Source: Actinomycetota bacterium
GTDB taxonomy: Bacteria; Actinomycetota; Acidimicrobiia; Spongiisociales; UBA5794
Direction: 5' to 3'
Assembly (NCBI GenBank): GCA_013151445.1
Contig: JAADIG010000020.1
Span: 1-55,147 of the forward strand
DNA length: 55,147 bases
A program made the translations under genes and the position numbers. This document shows positions 14,078 to 21,815 of this stretch, one piece after another. Each line of letters begins with the position of its first letter. The first letter of the stretch is position 1. Below the pieces are notes generated by a model. It had not been told where the DNA came from. It was given only the letters and a program-made list of their open reading frames with translations, and searched no databases.

Positions 14078-15526
14078 TCAGTTGTTCCCAATGAACACGG
14101 ACTTGTACTCGCTGTAGTGATCGAGGGCGACCATTCCCTGTTCTCGACCGACACCGCTTCGTTTAACACCGCCGAAGGGTGCCTCGATGTGGACACTTGA
14201 ACTCGTGTTTATCGAGATCATGCCGGTGTCGAATGCCCGAGCCACTCGTAGAGCACGGCCAATGTCACGCGTCCAGATTGATCCCGATAACCCGTAGTCG
14301 GAGTCGTTGGCGATGGTCACGGCGTCGGCCTCGTCGAAGAACGGCATGATCGCGACGACCGGACCGAACACCTCCTCGCGCATGATCGACATCGAGGGTT
14401 GCACGTTGACATAGACCGCGGGCGTGAGGAAGTTCCCTCCGCTGAGATCACCACCGAGGCGTTCGCCACCGCAGACCTTCACGGCACCCTCATCCGCGGC
14501 CCTCTGCATATGGTCTTCGACCGAGGCCCGCTGTGACGGGGTAATGAGGGGTCCCATGTCAGTTGTTGGTTCATCTGTCGCACCGATGTTCACCTGTCTG
14601 GTGCGTTCCGTGAAGGCCGCCACGAAACCATCGAACGCCGACTGTTCGACAAGGATGCGGCTCCGGGCACAGCAGTCCTGTCCGGCATTGTCAAACACGG
14701 CCCAGATCGACGACTCGACCGCTTCGGACATGTCGGCGTCGGCGAACACGATCGAAGCCGACTTCCCGCCGAGTTCGAGCGAAACTCGTTTGATGTCGTC
14801 GGCGGCGTCCTTCATGACACCCGCACCCACTTCGGTGGAGCCGGTGAAGGAGATCTTGCGGACGTCGGGATGTGTGACGAGGGCTGAGCCGACGGACGAG
14901 CCCGGACCCGGAACCACGTTGAACACTCCCGGGGGTACACCAGCCTTGAGGGCGAGATCGCCAAGCATGAGCGCTGTGAGAGGTGTGACCCCTGCTGGTT
15001 TGGCAACAACCGTGTTGCCCATCGCCAATGCCGGCGCCACCTTCCATGCCAGGATGAGCATGGGGAAGTTCCATGGGATGATGACACCGACGACGCCGAG
15101 CGGTTCGCGGAAGGTCAACAGGGTGCCGTCGGCACGCGAGGGGATGGTTTGTCCGTGGAACTTATCAACCGCCCCCGCATAGAAGCGGAACGTCCGAGCT
15201 GCGGCATCGACCTCTCCGAGCGCCGCACTGATGGGTTTACCCGCGTTCGTTGACTCGGCTACCGCAAGGGCGTCACGGTTGGCGGTTATCTGGTCTGCGA
15301 TTCGTCCAAGCATGGCTCCGCGATCTGCCGGGATCATCGTGCGCCACGCCCCGGTCGTGAACCGGTCCTTTGCTACCGCAACTGCTTGGTCAACGTCGCT
15401 CCGGTCTGCGCGAGCGACCGATGCAATCGGCACACCAGATGCGGGATCGACGATCTCGGTTGCCGCACCTTCTTTGCCTGGAATCCGCTCACCATCGATG
15501 AGCAGCCCCTCGAATCTGGTTGTCAT
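14078..15526 (-). CDS. NAD(P)-dependent aldehyde dehydrogenase (PuuC/BetB-like)
   Basis: The 482-residue enzyme has all family landmarks: PWNFPMLILAWK, the cofactor-loop FTGSTEVG, the general base Glu in LELGGKS, and the catalytic Cys in NAGQDCCARSR. The usual MREEVFGPVV and FGGVKRSGVGRE motifs follow. It oxidises an aldehyde to an acid. Its place between an SDR (2 nt upstream) and a glutamine amidotransferase, with a GlnA-like ligase at the head of the operon, suggests gamma-glutamyl-aminoaldehydes as substrates, as for PuuC. The exact substrate cannot be read from sequence. Confidence 0.93.
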   Translation of the reverse strand: MTTRFEGLLIDGERIPGKEGAATEIVDPASGVPIASVARADRSDVDQAVAVAKDRFTTGAWRTMIPADRGAMLGRIADQITANRDALAVAESTNAGKPISAALGEVDAAARTFRFYAGAVDKFHGQTIPSRADGTLLTFREPLGVVGVIIPWNFPMLILAWKVAPALAMGNTVVAKPAGVTPLTALMLGDLALKAGVPPGVFNVVPGPGSSVGSALVTHPDVRKISFTGSTEVGAGVMKDAADDIKRVSLELGGKSASIVFADADMSEAVESSIWAVFDNAGQDCCARSRILVEQSAFDGFVAAFTERTRQVNIGATDEPTTDMGPLITPSQRASVEDHMQRAADEGAVKVCGGERLGGDLSGGNFLTPAVYVNVQPSMSIMREEVFGPVVAIMPFFDEADAVTIANDSDYGLSGSIWTRDIGRALRVARAFDTGMISINTSSSVHIEAPFGGVKRSGVGREQGMVALDHYSEYKSVFIGNN

Positions 15527-15528
15527 GT

Positions 15529-16305
15529 CTACTCCGGGGTTACATATGCGGCGGTTATCCCACCGTCGACGAGGAATTCGCTTCCCGTGATATACGAAGA
15601 GTCATCCGACGCCAAGAAGAGTGCCGACTTGGCCATCTCCTCGGCGAGACCGAACCGGCCCATCGGTACGTGCACCAGGCGGCGCTGTTTCTTTTCCTCG
15701 GTGTCGAGGAACTTCATCAGCAATTCGGTGCGGAGAGGTCCGGGACACAGCGCGTTCACCCTCACGCCCTCGCGGGCGTGAACCACTGCAAGTTCTCGCG
15801 TGAGAGCGAGGACGGCACCCTTGGAGGCCGTGTATGCGACCTGTGGTGTCGCGGCTCCAAGGTGGGCCACGAACGATGCGGTGTTGATGATGGATCCGCC
15901 ACCGGATCGACGGACCGCGGGGATCCCGTACTTGCAGCCGAGGAATACGCCCTTGGCATTCACGTTCATCGTCAGGTCCCAGATGGCTTCGCTCGTGTCC
16001 TGTGCATTGCCGTCGTCGCTATGCATGATGCCAGCGTTATTGAACATGACATGGAGGCCACCGAAGACATCTTCGGCCATCGCGACCATGGAGGCAGAGT
16101 CGTCTGCTGAAGAGACATCGGCACGCACCGGAATCGCTTGTCCGCCGGCTTTGACGATTGAGTCAGCGGTTGTCGCCGCCGAAGGTTCATCAAGGTCCAC
16201 GCAGACGACTTGTGCTCCTTCCGATGCGAAAAGTAGCGCTGACGCGCGGCCGATGCCGCTTCCAGCGCCGGTTATCAGCGCGACTTTTCCTTGCAGGCGA
16301 CTCAT
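15529..16305 (-). CDS. Short-chain dehydrogenase/reductase
   Basis: The 258-residue protein is a classical SDR: TGAGSGIGRA nucleotide-binding motif near residue 13, DVSS, NNAG near residue 91, Ser in NTASF and the YTASK active site. Asp in VCVDLDEP at the end of strand 2 suggests NAD rather than NADP. It lies between the GlnA-like gene and the aldehyde dehydrogenase with short gaps, so it is probably an oxidoreductase step of the same route, perhaps standing in for the PuuB oxidase, which is absent here. The start at 16305 has only a weak ribosome signal. Confidence 0.92.
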   Translation of the reverse strand: MSRLQGKVALITGAGSGIGRASALLFASEGAQVVCVDLDEPSAATTADSIVKAGGQAIPVRADVSSADDSASMVAMAEDVFGGLHVMFNNAGIMHSDDGNAQDTSEAIWDLTMNVNAKGVFLGCKYGIPAVRRSGGGSIINTASFVAHLGAATPQVAYTASKGAVLALTRELAVVHAREGVRVNALCPGPLRTELLMKFLDTEEKKQRRLVHVPMGRFGLAEEMAKSALFLASDDSSYITGSEFLVDGGITAAYVTPE

Positions 16306-16362
16306 TGTTGTGTCCGTTTCTGCTGGGGGAGTTCGTGAATAGATCGTGGGTGGTTGAGGGAA

Positions 16363-17742
16363 TCAGATGCGGTCGAAATAGCGGGCGCGCTCCCAATCAG
16401 TTACCGCAGCGTCGTACGCCTTGGCCTCATCGGTGTAGAAATGGGCGTAGTGCGCATGGACCTCACTGGTGAACGCGGACTTGGCGAACTCACTCATGGC
16501 AAAGGTGTTCACCGCACGAGTGAGTGTGCCCGGGACGCTGGGGAGATCCTGAGCCGCGTACACATCGCCCGAGAACATCGGTGGGGGTTCGGTCTGGTTC
16601 TCGAGCCCGTCGATCCCCGCTGCAAGGGCGGCCGCATACACCAGGTAGGGGTTTGTGTCGGCACCCGGAATACGACATTCGATCCGCAGGCTGGAGCCCT
16701 TGCCAACGATGCGGAAACCGGCCGTTCGGTTGTCATAACTCCACGCGATGTTTGTGGGTGCCCAGGACGCTTCCTGGAATCGCTTGTACGAGTTCACGGT
16801 GGGCGCCAGGAACGGCATGAGATCCTCGACGTGTTTCATCCACCCACCGAGGAAATAGGTGAACGTCTCTGAGCAGCTAATCGGGCCGATCTCGGTGCTT
16901 CCGGCGAAAGCATTCTCCTCGCCACTCCACAGACTCAGGTGTACGTGACAGCTTGATCCCGCCTGGTCACCGTGCGGTTTGGCCATGAAAGTCGCGCTCA
17001 CTCCGAGCTGGTCGGCGGTGTCCTTCATCAGCAGTTTCATGATTGTGTGACGATCCGCCATTTCAAGAATGTCGGCATACCGGATGTTCATCTCGTGTTG
17101 GCCGAGACCGGTCTCTCCCTTTGAGTTCTCGACCGGGATACCGGATGCTGCGAGATGCCTGCGCACGGCACCGTTGTAGAACTCCTCGCGGGCACCTTGC
17201 ATGAGGTGATAGTCCTCTGAGTACCAACTCACCGGAGTGAGGTCGCGGTGGCCACTGGTCGCAGCATCTCGGTACGACTCTTCATAGAGGTAGTACTCGA
17301 GTTCCGATGCGGACTTCGCGGTGAAACCAAGTGTGTCCAGCCTGGCGATCTGGCGGCGAAGAATCGATCGTGGTGCAACCGGAACATACTCGTGTGTGGC
17401 ATCGTCGATGAGGTCACACAGCACGATGGCGGTGGATTGCAGCCAGCTCGCGACACGCATCGTCCCCATGTCCGGGACCATGTGAAAGTCACCGTATCCG
17501 AGTTCCCAATTGGAGTAGTGATACCCCGGAACGGGCTCCATCTCCATATCGACCGTGAGAAGATAGTCGCACCCGTGGGTACCGGCCCCTGTGACATCAT
17601 CGAGAAAGAAAGTCGCATCGAACCGTTTCCCGTGGACGCGACCGTAGTGGTCAGTGAAAGCGACAATCACAGTGTCGATATCGCCTGTCTCCACGTGTGC
17701 GGTCAGTTCATCGATATCTAACAGTCCACGCGTGTTGCCCAT
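16363..17742 (-). CDS. Glutamine synthetase-like gamma-glutamyl ligase (PuuA/GlnA3-type)
   Basis: The 459-residue protein has the glutamine synthetase fold: an N-terminal beta-grasp part (VIVAFTDHYGRVHGKRFDA), then ESELEYY-like ASELEYYLYEESY, GQHEMNIRYAD, KPHGDQAGSSCHVHLSLW and SLRIECRIPGADTNPYLVYAA. The adenylylation Tyr region of true GlnA is not seen. Proteins of this group attach glutamate to amines such as putrescine or other polyamines using ATP. It heads an operon with an SDR, an aldehyde dehydrogenase and an amidotransferase, a set expected for gamma-glutamylated amine breakdown. The ATG at 17742 follows GGAGAG; the longer frame adds 16 unconvincing residues. Confidence 0.87.
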   Translation of the reverse strand: MGNTRGLLDIDELTAHVETGDIDTVIVAFTDHYGRVHGKRFDATFFLDDVTGAGTHGCDYLLTVDMEMEPVPGYHYSNWELGYGDFHMVPDMGTMRVASWLQSTAIVLCDLIDDATHEYVPVAPRSILRRQIARLDTLGFTAKSASELEYYLYEESYRDAATSGHRDLTPVSWYSEDYHLMQGAREEFYNGAVRRHLAASGIPVENSKGETGLGQHEMNIRYADILEMADRHTIMKLLMKDTADQLGVSATFMAKPHGDQAGSSCHVHLSLWSGEENAFAGSTEIGPISCSETFTYFLGGWMKHVEDLMPFLAPTVNSYKRFQEASWAPTNIAWSYDNRTAGFRIVGKGSSLRIECRIPGADTNPYLVYAAALAAGIDGLENQTEPPPMFSGDVYAAQDLPSVPGTLTRAVNTFAMSEFAKSAFTSEVHAHYAHFYTDEAKAYDAAVTDWERARYFDRI

Positions 17743-17861
17743 CGAAACTCTCCGGTCCGTTTCTGTCTCTTCAGCACACGACGATAGCAACCACGGGGAA
17801 ACAGCTAGCGGTGCCGTTCAGGAACGGTTCGGCGCGATCGGTACCCCAGGGACCTGGCGAA

Positions 17862-20123
17862 CTACGGAAGTGTCACCGAGCGCTGGAGGAAGGCAGACAT
17901 CTGTTCACGGGTCACCGGTGAGTCGGGGCAGAACCGGTCGTTTGCTGGCGGGTTGCATCCCTTGGTGATTCCCACCTCGGCGAGCGCCTCGATGGCGGCG
18001 AGATGGACGGACCCGGACGTATCCATGAACCGGTCCGGTGTCCCCGGCGCCAGGTTCAGCACACGCGTCAGGAACGTCGCCATTTGCGCTCGGGTGACGG
18101 GTGAGTCGGGGCAGAATCGGTCGTTTGCTGGCGGGTTGCATCCCTTGGTGATTCCCGCCTCGGCGAGCGCCTCGATGGCGGCGAGATGGACGGACCCGGA
18201 CGTATCCACGAAGGACGCGGTCGCGCCGGCACGAAGATCAAATGCGCGGACGATGAACGTCGCCATCTGACCGCGTGTCACGAGTGCGCCCGGGCAATAC
18301 CGGTCGTTGGTTGGTGGGTTACATCCCTTCGTGATGCCCTGCTGTGCGAGCCATTCGATCGTCTCGAAGAACACACTATCGCCGGGCACATCGATGAATC
18401 GACCCCCGGGTGTGTCCGTCCTCGGGCCGTAGGTCGGTAGTGGCGCTCCGTACTCCAACGCTCCGATATCGGGGGCACCGTTGAGCGCGGTACCGTCGTT
18501 GAGATTGCGTAGTGATGTCCCGGCATCGATGACAGCGGACATTGAGGTTGGGCGGAGGTCGTACGTGCCCGCCGCTACGTTCCAGTTACTTGGCAGTGTG
18601 GCATTGACAAGATCCGCAAAGCCGATCGCGATCCCGTTGTCCTCGACACCGGCGGGTAGGTCGCCGACGGTGTCGTAACGTACGTTGTTCCATTTGAACA
18701 GGGGTGGAGCGGTCCGTGCCGTGCCCCATGCGTTGTAGTCGAAGTCGCGGAAACCCTCATCGGGCACCGTGGTGAACTCAAACGCATACTCCGTGCCGAG
18801 AAAGACGTTGTTGCGCAACGTCGCGTTTCGCCACATCGAACCAGCATCCCCGTAGCCGTTGCCGGTTTTCACCCCGGTATTCTGGGCGACGATGAAGCCG
18901 GTGGTCTGGTTGTGCATCTTGATGGGTTCACTCTGAATGTTGAACAGTTGGTTCCTGAATATGTACGCCGGTCCGCCTGCGATGGGTTGGACCGAGACTC
19001 CCATCCGGGCGTTTGTGACCCGGTTGTTCCAGACCCGAACGTTGGCTTCGTTGTAGTCGATCTCGATACCGTCATCGACGCAGAAACTGGCATCGTTCCC
19101 GTACACGTCGTTACCCCAGGAGCGACCGGTGAAGGGTTGCAGGGACACACAGTCGCCGAAGTACTGGACCGTGTTGTAACACACGACATTGCCCGTCCCA
19201 CGCAGGTCGATGCCGCGTTCGCCCGGTATACCCGTGTTCGGCCACACCGTTCTGCCAACGATGGTGTTGTCGCACACTGTCTGGTTTATCTCGTTCGCTG
19301 CGTCACGCCGGTTCAGCACTCCGTAGTCAACGTCGGTGATCTTGTTGTTCGAGATCACGATGTTCTGGGTGTGCTGCGCGTCAACACCCCAACGACCATT
19401 GCGGATCGTGAGACCTTCGATGATGATCCAACTGAGCGGCCCCCCGGTATCACCGATGGTGACGACCCCACGGTTGGTGTTCGCACCGTCGATGATCGCC
19501 TCTCCATCGGATGGGCCGCGGAACACGATCGGACTGTCTGGTTGCCCGGACCGTTGGATGGTGACGGGGGTGTACATGCCCGCGGCGACGTCGAACACAT
19601 CTCCCGGCATGGCAACATCAGCGGCCGCCTGGAGTCCAAGGAATGGATTGGCTGCGGTGCCGGTGCCACCGCCGCTGCCTGGCACGACGTAGCGGATCGT
19701 CGGAGTGGCGCTCGCGGTGGGAACTGACCGTGTGGTTCCCTCCACGGTCCTGGTTTCCGAGCCACCATCGGGGTCGGTGAGTGTGAGCTCAAGCTCGTAG
19801 GTCGTGGCGGGTGTGAGGAACATCGCGCTGGCTCCCCATTGGTCGAGGTTGAGAGGGCTGCCCTGCACGATGATCGTCGGGTAGGCGCGGACCGCATCGG
19901 CAGCATCCCGCCAGGTTGAGGTGCCCTTGACGCGGAACCGCATCGTCATGGTTGAGTTGAGGTTGGTGTCGCCGCTCACGGTCCATGTCATGCCGAGGTT
20001 GGAGAAGGTGGCATCGACCCGTGTGGCACCGGGTGTGATTGGGTCTCCCGGTGCGGCCTGCACGGTGGTCGCGGTAGTTGCGATGATCGCAAACGAAAGC
20101 GCGAGTCGGAGAAGTAAAGCCAT
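17862..20123 (-). CDS. Secreted parallel beta-helix protein with three C-terminal SLH repeats
   Basis: The 753-residue protein has a signal peptide (about 1-23, ending VQAA), a fibronectin-like strand region to ~130, and a right-handed beta-helix at ~145-470 (many NN, DN and GI turn motifs such as NIVISNNKITDVDYG), like polysaccharide lyases and other carbohydrate-active proteins. From ~575 come three ~61-residue SLH units (each with ITKGCNPP.NDR.CP and VTR.QM) that should attach it to the cell wall. Two Cys per SLH unit may form a disulfide. No catalytic residues could be assigned, so enzyme activity is uncertain. The ATG at 20123 follows AGAGGGG. The coding DNA of the last two SLH units is nearly identical. 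Confidence 0.85.
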   Translation of the reverse strand: MALLLRLALSFAIIATTATTVQAAPGDPITPGATRVDATFSNLGMTWTVSGDTNLNSTMTMRFRVKGTSTWRDAADAVRAYPTIIVQGSPLNLDQWGASAMFLTPATTYELELTLTDPDGGSETRTVEGTTRSVPTASATPTIRYVVPGSGGGTGTAANPFLGLQAAADVAMPGDVFDVAAGMYTPVTIQRSGQPDSPIVFRGPSDGEAIIDGANTNRGVVTIGDTGGPLSWIIIEGLTIRNGRWGVDAQHTQNIVISNNKITDVDYGVLNRRDAANEINQTVCDNTIVGRTVWPNTGIPGERGIDLRGTGNVVCYNTVQYFGDCVSLQPFTGRSWGNDVYGNDASFCVDDGIEIDYNEANVRVWNNRVTNARMGVSVQPIAGGPAYIFRNQLFNIQSEPIKMHNQTTGFIVAQNTGVKTGNGYGDAGSMWRNATLRNNVFLGTEYAFEFTTVPDEGFRDFDYNAWGTARTAPPLFKWNNVRYDTVGDLPAGVEDNGIAIGFADLVNATLPSNWNVAAGTYDLRPTSMSAVIDAGTSLRNLNDGTALNGAPDIGALEYGAPLPTYGPRTDTPGGRFIDVPGDSVFFETIEWLAQQGITKGCNPPTNDRYCPGALVTRGQMATFIVRAFDLRAGATASFVDTSGSVHLAAIEALAEAGITKGCNPPANDRFCPDSPVTRAQMATFLTRVLNLAPGTPDRFMDTSGSVHLAAIEALAEVGITKGCNPPANDRFCPDSPVTREQMSAFLQRSVTLP
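17911..18209 (-). repeat. Near-identical tandem DNA repeat encoding SLH units 2 and 3
   Basis: Two ~115-bp stretches, about 17911-18026 and about 18093-18209, match at nearly every position with a period of 183 bp (61 codons). They encode SGSVHLAAIEALAE through CPDSPVTR in both units. Protein identity alone would allow far more synonymous change, so this is a recent unit duplication or gene conversion. Confidence 0.8.
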
Positions 20124-20210
20124 GCGGAGAAGCCCCTCTGTCGTGGTTCCTACCCCGAATGCCTTGGGAAAACCCTACCGCGATTCCGAGTTTCCGCAAG
20201 AAACTATCTC

Positions 20211-20260
20211 CGTTCTGGCGTCCATTTGGGCCATATATGGCCCAAATGGACGCCAGAACG
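20211..20260. terminator. Perfect 50-bp palindrome between divergent genes
   Basis: Two 25-nt arms are exact reverse complements with no loop; each begins CGTTCTGGCGTCC. It lies between the start of the SLH gene (20123, minus) and the start of phzF (20310, plus), so it cannot end either gene. It shares its outer CGTTCT and a CCGAGTTTCC flank with palindromes A and B, suggesting one repeat family. Function unknown; terminator is the nearest listed type. Confidence 0.55.
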
Positions 20261-20309
20261 AGGACTTGGGGACGTTTTCGGGTCGTTCTGTGGTCGGTAG
20301 GGTTTCCTC

Positions 20310-21182
20310 ATGAACTCACCACTGCACGTCGCGGCGTTTACCTCTGACCCGGCCGGGGGCAACATGGCGGGGGTGGTGTTCGGTGAGCATGGCACCCCGG
20401 CCGAAATGATGGCCACCGCCGCCGAAGTCGGGTATTCGGAGACTGCGTTTCTTGCTGCGACCGATGATCCCTCGGTGTGGCTCACCCGGTACTTTGCCCC
20501 CGAGACCGAGGTCGACTTCTGCGGTCATGCCACGATTGGAGCCGGTGGTGTTCTGGGAGGGCGGTATGGTCCCGGTCGGTACACGTTGCAGACGAACATC
20601 GGGGAGATTCCTGTCGACGTAAGTGTGGATGACGTCGGTGACGTGCGGGTGACGCTCACGTCGATACCTCCCACGGAGGTCCCCCTCGCCGATGAGGCTT
20701 TCGCGGCCGCGCTGGTCGCACTCGGGTACCTTCCCGACGATCTGGACAATACTTTCCCCCCGGCGGTCTTTAACGCGGGGGTGAACCATTTGATGGTGCC
20801 GCTCAAGAACCGCAGCGTTCTTGCATCGCTCGACTACGACTTTGCAGCACTGAAGGTGCTCACGGAAACCGAGAACTGGACGACGGTCAACTGTTTCGTC
20901 CGTACCGGACACAACGAATATCATGTACGCAACCCGTTCCCAATCGGTGGAATTGTGGAGGATCCGGCAACCGGGGCGGCCGCCGCTGCGTTCGGCGGGT
21001 ACCTTGCCCATCACAACTTCGTTGATGTTCCCGGCACCGTGCAGGTGTTCCAGGGCTATGACATGGACTCACCTAGCCAGATCACGGTTGATATTCCTGG
21101 TGACGCTGAATCGGGGATCCGGGTCAGCGGATCGGCCGTGGTGCTTGCGGAACCTTTCGATCGTCAGCCAACGTCGGAGTGA
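20310..21182 (+). CDS. PhzF-family isomerase/epimerase
   Basis: The 290-residue protein matches the PhzF fold of two similar halves: GNMAGVV in the first, YSETAF with the likely catalytic Glu44, DFCGHATIGAGG, and in the second half NPFPIGGIVEDPATGAAAAAFGGYL. PhzF of phenazine synthesis isomerises dihydrohydroxyanthranilate, but most relatives sit outside phenazine clusters and have unknown substrates; no phenazine genes are near here. The ATG at 20310 lies 50 bp after the large palindrome. A lipoprotein gene follows after 37 bp. The substrate is not predictable. Confidence 0.88.
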   Translation: MNSPLHVAAFTSDPAGGNMAGVVFGEHGTPAEMMATAAEVGYSETAFLAATDDPSVWLTRYFAPETEVDFCGHATIGAGGVLGGRYGPGRYTLQTNIGEIPVDVSVDDVGDVRVTLTSIPPTEVPLADEAFAAALVALGYLPDDLDNTFPPAVFNAGVNHLMVPLKNRSVLASLDYDFAALKVLTETENWTTVNCFVRTGHNEYHVRNPFPIGGIVEDPATGAAAAAFGGYLAHHNFVDVPGTVQVFQGYDMDSPSQITVDIPGDAESGIRVSGSAVVLAEPFDRQPTSE

Positions 21183-21219
21183 TAACGAGCAACAAGCCAT
21201 TCACATGAGGTGTGCCGGA

Positions 21220-21765
21220 ATGACGAATCCAAAACGACGAGCATGGGCACTTGGCGTTGGGGTACTCCTGGTAGTTGGTGCGTGCAGCGGGGGTGCTCGC
21301 ACATCTGAATCCTCGACGACAGCCGTTCCGACCGCTGAACCCTCCACGACAGCTGTTCCGACCGCTGAACCCTCCACGAGCGGCTCGGCGGATGATGATT
21401 CCCCGTGGGGACCCCTTGCGGTAGTGCGAGGCGGTAACGGCATGGACGCTCTCATCCAGGGAACGATCAGGATCACCGACGAATGTGTCTCGCTCGACGA
21501 ACGCGGCGAGTTGGTCTTGCTTGTGTGGCCATCGGATAAGACTCAGTGGGACGACGGTTCTGGCACGATTCAGTTCTTTGATCCGGGTCTTGGTCTCGTA
21601 ACGATTGCGGACGGCCAGGAAGTTCGTCTTGGTGGTGGCGGCACGAGCGTTGACGAGGGTGGTCTTGGTGCCCAGGAGTGGGTCGACTCGATCGTTTGGA
21701 TCGAGGAACCGCCGGCTTCATGTGTCACCGATACGCGATGGGCAGTGAGTGGTGTGCTGAACTAG
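21220..21765 (+). CDS. Small secreted lipoprotein of unknown function
   Basis: The 181-residue protein begins MTNPKRRAWALGVGVLLVVG with a lipobox VGAC, followed by a Ser/Thr/Pro-rich linker made of a repeated ten-residue unit (TTAVPTAEPS), then a small strand-rich domain (IQGTIRITDECVSLDERGEL, WPSDKTQWDDGSG, two Cys). The ATG at 21220 is preferred to that at 21205 because GAGG lies 9 nt before it. It lies 37 bp after phzF in the same direction. No known domain is recognised; the Cys pair may form a disulfide outside the cell. Confidence 0.68.
   Translation: MTNPKRRAWALGVGVLLVVGACSGGARTSESSTTAVPTAEPSTTAVPTAEPSTSGSADDDSPWGPLAVVRGGNGMDALIQGTIRITDECVSLDERGELVLLVWPSDKTQWDDGSGTIQFFDPGLGLVTIADGQEVRLGGGGTSVDEGGLGAQEWVDSIVWIEEPPASCVTDTRWAVSGVLN
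21311..21380 (+). repeat. 30-bp tandem repeat in the lipoprotein linker (2.3 copies)
   Basis: Two copies, 21311-21340 and 21341-21370, differ at two positions, and the first ten bases of a third follow. Each codes for ten residues of the linker between lipobox and folded domain. Its length can change in frame by slippage. Confidence 0.85.
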
Positions 21766-21815
21766 CTCACAGCCACACCCGCCCCGGACCCCAAAACCGA
21801 GAGACAGTCTTTCGG

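Noticed and set aside
18912-19727. 271-codon open frame antisense to the beta-helix protein
   Set aside because: No ribosome signal, no recognisable motif, and the opposite strand encodes a signal peptide, beta-helix and SLH repeats.
20310-21765. PhzF as part of a phenazine cluster
   Set aside because: No other phz genes are near; PhzF-family proteins are common outside phenazine producers.
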